Shown here: positions 18,011 to 25,575 of the stretch, one piece after another
Layout: each line of letters starts with the position of its first letter
Position numbering within the stretch: position 1 is the stretch's first letter
Source of the DNA: a bacterium
GTDB lineage: Bacteria; NPL-UPA2; JAUVJM01
Length of the DNA: 44,477 nt
Assembly (NCBI GenBank): GCA_030606215.1
Contig: JAUWGW010000011.1
Location: forward strand, 1 to 44,477
Direction of reading: 5' to 3'
Made by a program: the position numbers and the translations under genes
Notes under the pieces: model-generated
The model's database searches: none
Told to the model about the DNA's origin: nothing
The model's input: only the letters and a program-made list of their open reading frames with translations

Positions 18011-19249
18011 CTACATCTTAATCCTCATTAAATCAACAAATTCCCCGAATAAATATTGCGCGTCGTGAGGACCGGGAGAAGCTTCAGGATGAAATTGCAC
18101 TGAAAATACGGGCAGTGTCCTGTGCCTCATTCCCTCACACGTGCCATCGTTCAAATTTATATGTGTTATCTCTATATCTTCATTGCCCACCATATAATAC
18201 TTTTTCTCTGTTTTCTCCCCCATTCTTACACAGAATCCATGGTTCTGAACCGTTATAGCTACTTTGCCTGTCTTTAAATCTTTAACCGGGTGATTTGCTC
18301 CATGATGCCCGAATTTAAGTTTGTAAGTCTTACCACCGAGGGCTAATCCCAGCATCTGATGCCCTAAACAGATGCCCATAATGGGCAGTTTATAATTGGC
18401 AGTTGATGATTGATAGATGAGTTGCTTCACAGTCTCTACAACATAGGGGACACCGGCAGGGTCACCGGGACCATTGGAAAGTAGCAGTCCATCGGGTTTC
18501 ATCTTCAGAATTTGCTCAGCAGTCGTTTTCGCAGGAACAACTACTACATGGCAACCCAAGTTAACCAGGCTTCTTAAGATATTATATTTTACCCCGCAGT
18601 CAACAACTATCACTTCAAATCTATCTGTCTCTCGGAGACTAACCCCTGCGCAAGCAGGGACTGCGGTTACGTCTGTCTTCTGGTTTCTGGTATCCGGCAC
18701 CTGGTTTCCCGGAACACCCACCAAAGGTGGGTCGGGTTTCTGGTTACTCCAACCATATGTTTGGCCGCATGCAACTTCCTTGACCAAATCCCTGCCAACG
18801 AGACCCTGCGAAGACTTAGCCTTTTTAACCAGACTTTTATCGTCTAAATCTTCAGTAGAGAGCACTGCTCTCATTGCTCCCTGTAACCTAATATGTCTGG
18901 TAAGCGCGCGTGTATCTATGCCCTCTATCCCCATTATATTATTTTCCTGTAGATAATCGTCTAAACTCTTCTGTGAACGCCAGTTGCTAACAATGCGACT
19001 GCACTCTTTAACGACAAAACCTTCTACGAAAGGCTTTCTTGATTCAACATCCTCCGAATTTACACCATAGTTACCAATAAGAGGATAGGTCATGGTGACA
19101 ATCTGACCTTTATAGGAAGGATCCGTGAGGATTTCTTGATAACCGGCCATACTGGTATTGAAAACTACCTCACCAAATCTCTCGCCAGTTGCGCCGAAAG
19201 AAGAACCTTCAAAAATCCTGCCGTCTTCTAAAGCTATCTTTGCCTTCAT
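18011..19249 (-). CDS. carA: Carbamoyl phosphate synthase small (glutaminase) subunit with an in-frame repeat insertion
   Basis: Supplies ammonia from glutamine for carbamoyl phosphate (pyrimidine and arginine synthesis). The N-terminal CPSase domain starts [14 protein letters not shown] with [17 protein letters not shown]. The C-terminal class I GATase has [11 protein letters not shown] with the nucleophile Cys and [11 protein letters not shown]. At 412 residues it is about 40 longer than usual. The excess lies at about 169-210 between the two domains, after YGW and before [14 protein letters not shown], and it is encoded by repeat-like DNA. The reading frame stays intact through it. Active-site residues are all present, so the enzyme is probably functional. 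It is the first intact gene of the series carA-carB-guaA-hisH-hisF-pyrG-purF. Confidence 0.95.
   Translation of the reverse strand: MKAKIALEDGRIFEGSSFGATGERFGEVVFNTSMAGYQEILTDPSYKGQIVTMTYPLIGNYGVNSEDVESRKPFVEGFVVKECSRIVSNWRSQKSLDDYLQENNIMGIEGIDTRALTRHIRLQGAMRAVLSTEDLDDKSLVKKAKSSQGLVGRDLVKEVACGQTYGWSNQKPDPPLVGVPGNQVPDTRNQKTDVTAVPACAGVSLRETDRFEVIVVDCGVKYNILRSLVNLGCHVVVVPAKTTAEQILKMKPDGLLLSNGPGDPAGVPYVVETVKQLIYQSSTANYKLPIMGICLGHQMLGLALGGKTYKLKFGHHGANHPVKDLKTGKVAITVQNHGFCVRMGEKTEKKYYMVGNEDIEITHINLNDGTCEGMRHRTLPVFSVQFHPEASPGPHDAQYLFGEFVDLMRIKM
18620..18745. repeat. Palindrome-bearing repeat inserted in frame in carA
   Basis: This stretch encodes the extra 42 residues of CarA. It contains two perfect hairpins: ACCCACC-AAA-GGTGGGT at 18716-18732 and CCCTGC-GCAA-GCAGGG at 18644-18659. 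It also contains several copies of a CTGGTTTCTGG/ACCAGAAACC motif. The flanking codons rejoin the normal CarA alignment, so this is an insertion into the interdomain linker. The hairpin style matches the intergenic palindromes elsewhere in the window. Confidence 0.7.
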
Positions 19250-19354
19250 TCAGTTTAGCTTAGCATACCTTTAACATACTTAGCAATTGCTAAAAAACCA
19301 CTCCTCACCAGACATCTCCTGAATAAAATGTGGAAGCTGTTACGAGGAGGGCCT

Positions 19355-19417
19355 CGGAAAATTACCTCTTGCAGAAACTACTGACTTATACAATAAAACG
19401 ATTGCGGTAATTTTCCG
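19355..19417. repeat. 12-bp perfect inverted repeat, 63 bp end to end
   Basis: CGGAAAATTACC (19355-19366) and GGTAATTTTCCG (19406-19417) are perfect inverted copies separated by 39 A+T-rich bases. The structure lies in the decayed end of the glutamate-synthase-like pseudogene. It could be a small MITE or a chance remnant of a hairpin. The remaining 19250-19354 before carA holds a perfect 14-base palindrome TTAGCAATTGCTAA (near 19286) but no convincing promoter. Confidence 0.55.
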
Positions 19418-19419
19418 TG

Positions 19420-19841
19420 GAGTGAAGCCACCAGATGCATTTAGAATCCTTGCTGAACGTCCCAACGAGGAATAGCAGACAAAGATTTCCTTTTCGGTTT
19501 TTCCAAATTCAGACACAGTCTTTGGCAATTCATTATTTTTAATCCAATTGCCAATATTTTCACCAACCAGGCCTGGTATCATCAAAGCACGCCCCATACA
19601 AACCGCTTTTACGAAAGGAGCTCCCATACTCAGCTACGCCCAAACGCGTATCTTCTACATTCACCTGCACTAATATTTCGCCGTAACCTTCATAGAACCT
19701 CTTATAAATCTCTATGCGCCGATCCATATCCGGGGAACTTTTGACCCTGCCTTCACTATCAAGCTCAAGGCCGGGGTCAATACCGCAAACATTCTCCCTG
19801 CAGAACAGGAAACTTCCTGGGAAAAGTGCACCATCTATCAT
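19420..19841 (-). pseudogene. Remnant of an FMN-binding glutamate synthase family gene
   Basis: Two fragments in different frames match the FMN-binding glutamate synthase family. The upstream part reads GIDPGLELDSEGRVKSSPDM, then RRIEIYKRFYEGYGEILVQV and NVEDTRLGVAEY. Directly after the EY codons, in another frame, comes GAPFVKAVCMGRALMIPGLV, GENIGNWIKNNELPKTVSEF and KEIFVCYSSL. In intact members these blocks lie more than 150 residues apart, so a large internal deletion with a frameshift has joined them. The N-terminus and the C-terminal tail are also missing. The remnant lies between gdh1 and carA, next to other glutamate-metabolism genes, and its expression would have been under the attenuator at 19891-19967. 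Confidence 0.8.
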
Positions 19842-19875
19842 TCACACAACTGCTGCATAATCCTTTCTTCTTCAT
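19777..19875 (-). CDS. Truncated small cysteine-rich protein
   Basis: An ATG at 19873-19875 with AAAGGAG eight bases upstream opens a 32-residue frame, MKKKGLCSSCVNDRWCTFPR followed by KFPVLQGECLRY. It has two CxxC-like pairs and looks like the start of a small zinc- or iron-binding protein. The frame ends abruptly where the DNA becomes glutamate-synthase-like sequence in another frame, so the original gene was probably cut by the same deletion that ruined its neighbour. It is the first reading frame after the third ANTAR attenuator. It may be translated, but function is unlikely. Confidence 0.5.
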   Translation of the reverse strand: MKKKGLCSSCVNDRWCTFPRKFPVLQGECLRY

Positions 19876-19890
19876 GGCTCTGCTCCTTTC

Positions 19891-19967
19891 AAAAGAAAAA
19901 CGCCCTCCTTAGCAAACTTTGCTGCTAAAAAGGACGTCGTTATCCAGTCTTTCCTAACTTTGGAAAG
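19891..19967 (-). promoter_or_regulatory. ANTAR-type attenuator between gdh1 and the carA series
   Basis: On the minus strand, 25 bases after the gdh1 stop, hairpin P1 is CTTTCC-AAAGTTA-GGAAAG (19949-19967). Three bases on, P2 is GGAT-AACGAC-GTCC (19932-19945). Both loops have A1 and G4, the reported ANTAR RNA signature. A terminator with a 15-bp stem (three wobble pairs, arms 19923-19937 and 19900-19914) follows, with a T-rich run to 19891. Its 5' arm begins inside the P2 loop, so P2 and terminator cannot form together. No promoter separates it from gdh1, so it would gate read-through from gdh1 into the damaged genes and on to carA. Confidence 0.72.
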
Positions 19968-19991
19968 AGTATGAAACAAGGAAATTCATCA

Positions 19992-21239
19992 CTAAATCCA
20001 ACCACGAAGTTCCATTGCTTCGACCACACGCTCAACAGCAACCACATAAGCCGCTTGCCGCATATTTATGCTGTATTCCTTTGAAGTATTTAGTACAGAG
20101 TCATAAGCAGACGTCATTTTTTTATTCAGACGTTCATGAACTTCTTTTTCGTCCCAGTAATCCATATTGAAATTCTGGACCATCTCAAAATATGAAACTG
20201 TCACGCCACCAGCATTACACAGGAAATCAGGTAATACGTGAACACCATTTTTACAAAGAATATCATCCGCCTCTGGTGTAGTTGGCCCGTTAGCTAACTC
20301 CGCGAGGATCTTGGCCTTAATGTTTGGGGCATTCTCCTCGGTAATAACATTTTCCAAAGCGGCAGGAACAAGTATATCTACTTCGATTTCCAGAATTTCC
20401 TCATTTGAAATAGATTCAGCATCTGGGAAATTGATTACCGAACCTGTTTTGGCTTTATATTCATGAACCACCTCTGGTTCAATTCCTTCCTTACTGAATA
20501 TGCCTCCTTTGCTGTCACTAACCGCTATTATCTTAGAACCGAAGAGAGTTTTAGCAAGATATGCCGCATTATACCCAGCATTCCCATAGCCCTGTATAGC
20601 AACGGTAGCTTCTTTAAGATCTACACTGCATTCTTTAGCTGCTTCACGAACAGTGTACATACCACCCCTGGCAGTTGCATCGCCGCGCCCTGCAGAGCCG
20701 CCTATACTGAGCGGTTTCCCAGTAATAACACCGAACTGATTCTTCCCGACAATTTTTGAGTACTCGTCCATCATCCAACCCATTATTTGAGGGTTTGTGT
20801 AAACATCAGGTGCAGGAATGTCTCTATCCGGTCCAATTAATTGCCATACCCGATTGATATATGCACGACTCAAGCGTTCCAGCTCACCTTTGGACATCTG
20901 TTTGGGATTACAGATAATCCCGCCCTTCGCTCCTCCAAGAGGTAAGTCAAGAAGAGCGCATTTCCAGGTCATCCAGGCTGCAAGAGCCCGTACAGTATCA
21001 ATCGTTTCATCAGGATGAAATCGAATTCCCCCTTTTGTTGGACCTCTCGCATCATTGTATTGAACTCTGAACCCCTGGAACACCTTAACAGAACCATCAT
21101 CCATACGAATTGGTAACGATATATGAAATTCACGCATCGGAATACGAAGGATTTCACGCACACCAGAATCTAACTTTAGAATCTTCGCACACTCACTCAA
21201 TTGTCTCCCTGCAATCTCAAATGGATTAAGTTTTGCCAT
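19992..21239 (-). CDS. gdhA: Glutamate dehydrogenase 1
   Basis: A 415-residue hexameric-type enzyme interconverting 2-oxoglutarate plus ammonia and glutamate. The substrate domain has [11 protein letters not shown] and the catalytic-lysine block [10 protein letters not shown], then [20 protein letters not shown] and [20 protein letters not shown]. The Rossmann domain has [14 protein letters not shown]. The C-terminal region includes [10 protein letters not shown] and [17 protein letters not shown]. It is a paralogue of the enzyme at 29097-30350. It is transcribed alone from its own promoter through an ANTAR leader, unlike the second copy, which lies in an operon without such a leader. Confidence 0.95.
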   Translation of the reverse strand: MAKLNPFEIAGRQLSECAKILKLDSGVREILRIPMREFHISLPIRMDDGSVKVFQGFRVQYNDARGPTKGGIRFHPDETIDTVRALAAWMTWKCALLDLPLGGAKGGIICNPKQMSKGELERLSRAYINRVWQLIGPDRDIPAPDVYTNPQIMGWMMDEYSKIVGKNQFGVITGKPLSIGGSAGRGDATARGGMYTVREAAKECSVDLKEATVAIQGYGNAGYNAAYLAKTLFGSKIIAVSDSKGGIFSKEGIEPEVVHEYKAKTGSVINFPDAESISNEEILEIEVDILVPAALENVITEENAPNIKAKILAELANGPTTPEADDILCKNGVHVLPDFLCNAGGVTVSYFEMVQNFNMDYWDEKEVHERLNKKMTSAYDSVLNTSKEYSINMRQAAYVVAVERVVEAMELRGWI

Positions 21240-21290
21240 TTTCTCCTATACCTTCCCTTTTGCTGTCTTCTTCATAGTACTCTATCCATG

Positions 21291-21373
21291 ACAAAATAAA
21301 AAAAGGCATTCTTTCCCCCTTCTTTGGGGTTTCAAGAACACCTTTGTTCCATTTTGATACTAACGTTGTATCA
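21291..21373 (-). promoter_or_regulatory. ANTAR-type attenuator in the gdh1 leader
   Basis: On the minus strand: P1 TGATAC-AACGTTA-GTATCA (21355-21373), five bases, then P2 GAAC-AAAGGT-GTTC (21336-21349). Loop positions 1 and 4 are A and G in both. The terminator's 5' arm AAAGGTGTTCTT starts with the P2 loop itself and pairs over 12 bp with AAGAATGCCTTT (21302-21313), enclosing a CCCC/GGGG mini-hairpin and followed by a long T-run (21291-21304). P2 and terminator are therefore mutually exclusive. This is the cleanest copy in the window and lies between a strong promoter and the gdh1 start. Confidence 0.82.
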
Positions 21374-21379
21374 GCTTGT

Positions 21380-21408
21380 ATTATAATCTATAATTATTGG
21401 TCGGTCAA
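21380..21408 (-). promoter_or_regulatory. gdh1 promoter
   Basis: Minus-strand TTGACC (21403-21408), a 17-base spacer and a perfect TATAAT (21380-21385). Transcription would begin near 21373, at the first base of attenuator hairpin P1. Upstream lie repeated TTTTTCTGAA tracts (21411-21430) that could serve as an UP element. A run of ten G/C bases (21441-21449) separates this from the gltB-3 stop. Confidence 0.8.
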
Positions 21409-21465
21409 ACAAAAAAATTCAGAAAAATTCAGAAAAAGTGGGGGGGGGCAAACCTCGCTTAGAAG

Positions 21466-22284
21466 TTAGTATGCGTACAACCTTCCATAAGGTCGGTGGG
21501 TATGGGGAATTAATTTTACAAAGTCAGTATCCATAACCTCTTTAAAATCCAATGAAAAACAAGCACAATACTCCTTTAGATATTTTCCTAACATTTTATC
21601 ATCCTCATCATTCAGCCTGAATTTCTTCACCTCTTTACCTAACTGGTAATCTTCTATATCACCCCGAATATACATTGTTCCGCCATGCATACCTGTGCCA
21701 CAATAGTTGCCAACCAGTCTATAATCCATAGTCGGTAGTCCATAGCCCTTTATCTTCTTCTGTGGACTATGAACCGTGGACCGTTGACTTCTTTCCCGGT
21801 TTAGACCCAGTACTACTATAAGTCCGCCTGCCATATATTCTCCCAAAAAATCTCTTACAGTACCCCCTATTATGATTACCGGATATAAATCCTTATAGGA
21901 TTTCATATGAATTCCAGTTCTATAACCAGCACTCCCTCTTATATAAATCTTACCTCCTCGCATAGAGTGTCCGGCGATATCGCCAACATCACCATGGACA
22001 ACAATTTTACCAGCATTCATCGTATTCCCAATCCCATCCTGCGCATTAGAATTAACAACAATAGTCGGACCGTCCATAAAAACAGCTAAATCATTGCCTG
22101 GCACTCCATTAATGGTAATTTTTACATCACCGGCTAATCCATCCCCAATATAGCGTTGACCATTGACATTATCTAAGACGAGTTCCTCAGTGCCACTATT
22201 GACAGCCTGATGGACTTTCTCGTTCAGCTCCTTGTAGTATAAACCCCTTGCATTTATTCTAAATACTTTGGACTCTTTCTTCAT
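21466..22284 (-). CDS. Glutamate synthase, GXGXG-domain subunit (GltB C-terminal domain) with repeat insertion
   Basis: A 272-residue subunit equivalent to the C-terminal right-handed beta-helix domain of GltB. It shows the repeated G-x-x-G pattern: DGLAGDVKITINGVPGNDLA, GIGNTMNAGKIVVHGDVGDI, HSMRGGKIYIRGSAGYRTGI and FLGEYMAGGLIVVLGLN. The motif resumes at VGNYCGTGMHGGTMYIRGDI. Between these last two blocks, about residues 163-190 (HSPQKKIKGYGLPTMDYRL within it) form an insertion encoded by tandem GTCCAC/CTATGGACTA repeat DNA. In bacteria this domain is normally fused to the others; separate subunits are the archaeal arrangement, also found in some bacteria. It overlaps the flavoprotein gene by four bases and ends the operon. 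Confidence 0.88.
   Translation of the reverse strand: MKKESKVFRINARGLYYKELNEKVHQAVNSGTEELVLDNVNGQRYIGDGLAGDVKITINGVPGNDLAVFMDGPTIVVNSNAQDGIGNTMNAGKIVVHGDVGDIAGHSMRGGKIYIRGSAGYRTGIHMKSYKDLYPVIIIGGTVRDFLGEYMAGGLIVVLGLNRERSQRSTVHSPQKKIKGYGLPTMDYRLVGNYCGTGMHGGTMYIRGDIEDYQLGKEVKKFRLNDEDDKMLGKYLKEYCACFSLDFKEVMDTDFVKLIPHTHRPYGRLYAY
21715..21798. repeat. GTCCA-type inverted tandem repeat inserted in gltB GXGXG subunit
   Basis: Read on the minus strand, one arm has TCAACGGTCCACGGTTCATA and AGTCCACAG, then a purine-rich linker, then the inverted arm GCTATGGACTACCGACTATG continuing GATTATAGACTGG. CTRTGGACTA units occur in both arms in opposite orientation. A sister copy lies at 25056-25128. Both are read in the same frame, giving HSPQ...MDYRL in each protein. 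Confidence 0.72.
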
Positions 22285-23582
22285 ATTACCGCGACCTCTC
22301 CTGCTACAAGATGTTTTCTATACTCCTTAGGCAAACTGATCAAACCGAAGTCTTCTTTTAAAAGATGTTCCTTAAAACTCGCGGCATCAACTTTATCCTT
22401 AATAAGACCTGTGTAAATCCCTGCTCGTTCTATATCGCTTACAAAGATAGCACCTACTACCTTATTGTTTTTTAAAACAATTTTCTTATACACAGAATTC
22501 TTTTGATCAAAACACTCCAAAACTTGATACCCTTTTCCCTCAGGATAAGTTTCCCCCACTGAAATAGTCGGAATTCCACACAGCTCAACAGAATTCATGG
22601 CGAAGCTTCCTGGATATTCTTTTCTCGCTCCAGCCATATTGAAACCTGCAATTTTCCCCTGCCTCACCGCTGCCGGCCAGATAGCAATGGGACGCTTCAT
22701 TTCCAGGAGTAAATCTTCTGCCTCACAGCAATCTCCTGCAGCGTAAATATCTTTGATATTTGTCTGCAAAAAAGCATCAACTAAAATTCCTTTATTTGTC
22801 TTAATTGGGGTATTTTTTACAAGCTCTATATTTGGTCTAACACCGACAGCAACAATAACTAAACTCGCTGAAATCTTTTTCCCATCTTTTAGAATAACTC
22901 CTTCTGCTCTCTTATTTTTGCCCTTTATCTCCACAACAGTATTATTAGTAATCAATTCACAACCCTTCCTGCCCAAAGCATTTTCAATTATACTTGATGC
23001 CTTTTTATCAAAAGTTGCAGATAGAACTCTGTCAGCTAATTCGACAATGACTACTTTAATCTTTAGTTCCATCAGAGCTTCAGTTGCCTTCAAGCCAATT
23101 AACCCTCCACCGACAACAACCGCTTCCTTAACTTTGTTAGTCCTTATATAGTTTTTTATGTTCCGGGCATCAGCCAGCCTGGTAAAAGTAAATACACCTC
23201 CTGAATTCAAACCTTTTATCTCCGGTATAACAGGCATACCACCAGCAGCTATAAGCAACTTATCAAAAGGGAGCTTTCGGTCACCTGCGAGAACAACTTC
23301 TTTTTTCTTCAAATTTAGCTTTGTTGCCTTCCTATTTAAAATCAGCTCTACTCTATTATCTTTATAAAAATCTTCTCCACGATACGGCATTTTATCAAGG
23401 GTTACCTTCTCGCCTAATAAATAAGATATCAAAGGTCGGGAATAATTAATATGTGGTTTACCCCGCACAAAGATGCGGGGTTCGTCGGAAATAACGGTTA
23501 TCTCACCCTTCTTATCACATTCACGAATAGCTTCTATCGCAGCAATTCCACCTGCAGAATTACCGATAAGGACATACCTCAT
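22281..23582 (-). CDS. FAD/NAD(P)-dependent oxidoreductase of the glutamate synthase operon
   Basis: A 433-residue flavoprotein of the NADH oxidase / nitrite-reductase-like group. The FAD site is MRYVLIGNSAGGIAAIEA, the NAD site is AVVVGGGLIGLKATEALMEL, and the second FAD block is IKDIYAAGDCCEA. It probably passes electrons from NAD(P)H through the four-cluster ferredoxin to the FMN subunit, replacing the usual GltD. An eight- to eleven-residue insertion lies at about 36-46 (RIFVRGKPHIN), between ISDEP and YSRPLISY, where relatives read straight through. The DNA there is a perfect palindrome. The gene overlaps both neighbours by four bases. Confidence 0.88.
   Translation of the reverse strand: MRYVLIGNSAGGIAAIEAIRECDKKGEITVISDEPRIFVRGKPHINYSRPLISYLLGEKVTLDKMPYRGEDFYKDNRVELILNRKATKLNLKKKEVVLAGDRKLPFDKLLIAAGGMPVIPEIKGLNSGGVFTFTRLADARNIKNYIRTNKVKEAVVVGGGLIGLKATEALMELKIKVVIVELADRVLSATFDKKASSIIENALGRKGCELITNNTVVEIKGKNKRAEGVILKDGKKISASLVIVAVGVRPNIELVKNTPIKTNKGILVDAFLQTNIKDIYAAGDCCEAEDLLLEMKRPIAIWPAAVRQGKIAGFNMAGARKEYPGSFAMNSVELCGIPTISVGETYPEGKGYQVLECFDQKNSVYKKIVLKNNKVVGAIFVSDIERAGIYTGLIKDKVDAASFKEHLLKEDFGLISLPKEYRKHLVAGEVAVI
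23460..23481. repeat. 22-bp palindrome inserted in frame in the flavoprotein gene
   Basis: ACCCCGCA-CAAAGA-TGCGGGGT: eight-base perfect arms and a six-base loop. It encodes the extra residues after DEP near the N-terminus of the oxidoreductase. Its style matches other GC-rich palindromes in the window. The insertion keeps the frame and falls between strands of the FAD domain. Confidence 0.7.
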
Positions 23583-24025
23583 TTCTCCTCCTCACAAACA
23601 ATTGCTTCGTTAGGACAATTCTTCACACAAACAGGTACTTCTTCACCCACACATAAGTCACATTTAGAAGCTATCTTTTTACCTTCAATATTTCTTGAGA
23701 TAACTCCAAATGGACAGACCATAATGCACATCCAGCAACCTATACATTTATCCTCATCGCACAAGACAGCCCCTGTCTTTTTATCCCGATACATTGCCCC
23801 GGTTATACACGCCTCTAAACACGGAGCATCTTCACAATGACGGCATTGAAGGGCAAACGACACATACCCTTTCTCTTCTACAATAATCCTTGGGATAGGT
23901 TTTGGATACTCCCCCTTATATGCCTTTATTATATTCTTCGTCTTGGAATGTTGCACAAGGCAATGAACTTCACAGAGCCTGCACCCCATACAATACTCTT
24001 CCCTTATATAGATCCTCTTCACCAT
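23579..24025 (-). CDS. Four-cluster ferredoxin-like electron carrier (HycB family)
   Basis: A 148-residue iron-sulphur protein with four cysteine motifs in the HycB/DmsB order: CMGCRLCEVHC near the N-terminus, CRHCEDAPCLEACITGAM, CIGCWMCIMVCPFGVI and a closing CDLCVGEEVPVC...CPNEAI. This pattern holds four [4Fe-4S] clusters and works as an electron wire. Sitting between the FMN subunit gene (seven-base overlap) and the flavoprotein gene (four-base overlap), it probably connects NAD(P)H oxidation to the glutamate synthase core. Confidence 0.9.
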   Translation of the reverse strand: MVKRIYIREEYCMGCRLCEVHCLVQHSKTKNIIKAYKGEYPKPIPRIIVEEKGYVSFALQCRHCEDAPCLEACITGAMYRDKKTGAVLCDEDKCIGCWMCIMVCPFGVISRNIEGKKIASKCDLCVGEEVPVCVKNCPNEAIVCEEEK

Positions 24026-25575
24026 GCCTCCCCCGCTGGTTTTATTCCGAGCAATTTCAAGTCGGTGTCGGACAAACCTACCCCCCTCAACTGTTCACGG
24101 TTTCCTCTTAAACTCTCAATTGCATTTATGCCCATGCCACCGAGCATCTCTTTTATCTCCAGGCTCCAGGCACGCAGTAAATTAACTAACCTTCGAGTGC
24201 CTATATCCGGGTTGAGCCTCTTGGTTAGATACGGGTCCTGAGTAGCAATACCCCAGTTACACTTTCCCGTGTAACAGCGCTGACAGAGGTTACACCCCAT
24301 TGCTACCAGGGCTGCTGTGCCGATATAGACAGCATCTGCACCTAAGGCAATAGCCTTGATAACGTCAGAGCTTGACCTTATACCTCCGGCAGCAATCAAA
24401 GAAGCTTGATTTCTAATGCCTTCTTCCCTCAAACGATTATCCACAGCGGCAATTGCTAACTCAATCGGTATCCCCACATTATCCCTTATTACTGTGGGGG
24501 CAGCTCCTGTCCCTCCTCGCAGACCATCTATAGCCACAAAATCTGCCCCTGCTCTAACTATCCCAGAAGCAATGGGAGCTACATTATGCACAGCAGATAT
24601 TTTTACCCCTACCGGTTTACTGTACCGAGTAGCCTCTTTCAATGCAAAGATTAGCTGCTTCAAATCCTCAATTGAATAAATATCGTGATGCGGCGCAGGA
24701 GACAAAGCATCTGTCCCCACAGGAATCATTCTGGTCTGACTAATCTCCTCTGATACTTTCTCACCTGGCAAATGGCCGCCAATTCCTGGTTTTGCACCCT
24801 GGCCAATCTTTATCTCTATAGCAGCTCCTGCTTCTAAATATTCCCTATGCACTCCAAACCTTCCCGAAGCTACCTGGACAATTGTATGAGCACCATATTC
24901 ATATAAATCTTTATGTAGTCCTCCTTCTCCCGTATTGTAGAATGTCCCGATTTCTTTAGCAGCCCTTGCAAGAGATATGCAGGCATTCAAACTGATAGAA
25001 CCATAACTCATTGCGCTGAATAGAATCGGCGTTTCCAGTTTGAGTTGAGGACTTAATTTAGTCAATAGTCGATAGTCCATAGCCGATGGTATCTTATTTT
25101 TTTCTGTGGACTGTGGACTGTGAGCTGTTAACTCAATTCTATCCGGCTTCCTTCCAATATAAGTACGCAGTTCCATTGGTTCTCGTAACGGGTCAATTGA
25201 AGGATTTGTAACCTGAGAAGCATTAAGCACAATATGGTCCCAGTATACAGGATAGGGTTTATCACAGCCCATCCCGGTTAAAAGCACACCGCTTGTTTCA
25301 GCCTGTTTGGTGATATTTCTAATGACCTGAGCACTCCAGTTAGCATTTAGCTTAAACTCGGAAGGATTGCGTTTTATTATAATTGCGCCGGTTGGGCAAA
25401 TGGTCTCACAGAAATGACACCCAACGCATTTTGTGCTGTCAGAAGTTACCGTATCAGTCTCAGGATCATAAGAATGTGCATCATTAGAACACATTCTCAC
25501 GCATACCTGACAGGCGATGCATTTTCCCTCATCCCTTTCTATAATAAATTCCGTTGGTGTTGGGCGTTTAGCCAT
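24019..25575 (-). CDS. gltB: Glutamate synthase FMN/Fe-S subunit (GltB central domain) with repeat insertion
   Basis: Taken from the ATG at 25573-25575 ([10 protein letters not shown], preceded by AAAGGG), 518 residues. An N-terminal two-cluster ferredoxin domain has [11 protein letters not shown] and [14 protein letters not shown]. The FMN barrel has [50 protein letters not shown] and [20 protein letters not shown]. The [3Fe-4S] ligands are in [15 protein letters not shown]. It condenses 2-oxoglutarate with glutamine-derived ammonia. About residues 150-174 ([20 protein letters not shown] within it) are an insertion of the same repeat family as in the GXGXG subunit. The start overlaps the GATase subunit stop by eight bases; a longer frame upstream is not needed. 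Confidence 0.92.
   Translation of the reverse strand: MAKRPTPTEFIIERDEGKCIACQVCVRMCSNDAHSYDPETDTVTSDSTKCVGCHFCETICPTGAIIIKRNPSEFKLNANWSAQVIRNITKQAETSGVLLTGMGCDKPYPVYWDHIVLNASQVTNPSIDPLREPMELRTYIGRKPDRIELTAHSPQSTEKNKIPSAMDYRLLTKLSPQLKLETPILFSAMSYGSISLNACISLARAAKEIGTFYNTGEGGLHKDLYEYGAHTIVQVASGRFGVHREYLEAGAAIEIKIGQGAKPGIGGHLPGEKVSEEISQTRMIPVGTDALSPAPHHDIYSIEDLKQLIFALKEATRYSKPVGVKISAVHNVAPIASGIVRAGADFVAIDGLRGGTGAAPTVIRDNVGIPIELAIAAVDNRLREEGIRNQASLIAAGGIRSSSDVIKAIALGADAVYIGTAALVAMGCNLCQRCYTGKCNWGIATQDPYLTKRLNPDIGTRRLVNLLRAWSLEIKEMLGGMGINAIESLRGNREQLRGVGLSDTDLKLLGIKPAGEAW
25056..25128. repeat. GTCCA-type inverted tandem repeat inserted in gltB FMN subunit
   Basis: Minus strand: CACAGTCCACAGTCCACAG, a purine-rich linker, then GCTATGGACTATCGACTATT followed by GACTA. 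It is the same family as 21715-21798. The right arms agree almost base for base over GCTATGGACTAYCGACTAT, and the left arms share AGTCCACAGAA. It is read in the same frame as the other copy, encoding HSPQ and later MDYRL. Confidence 0.72.

Noticed and set aside
19273-19305. Perfect palindrome TTAGCAATTGCTAA upstream of carA as an operator
   Set aside because: No promoter boxes at suitable distance and no known regulator with this site; could be chance in A+T-rich DNA.
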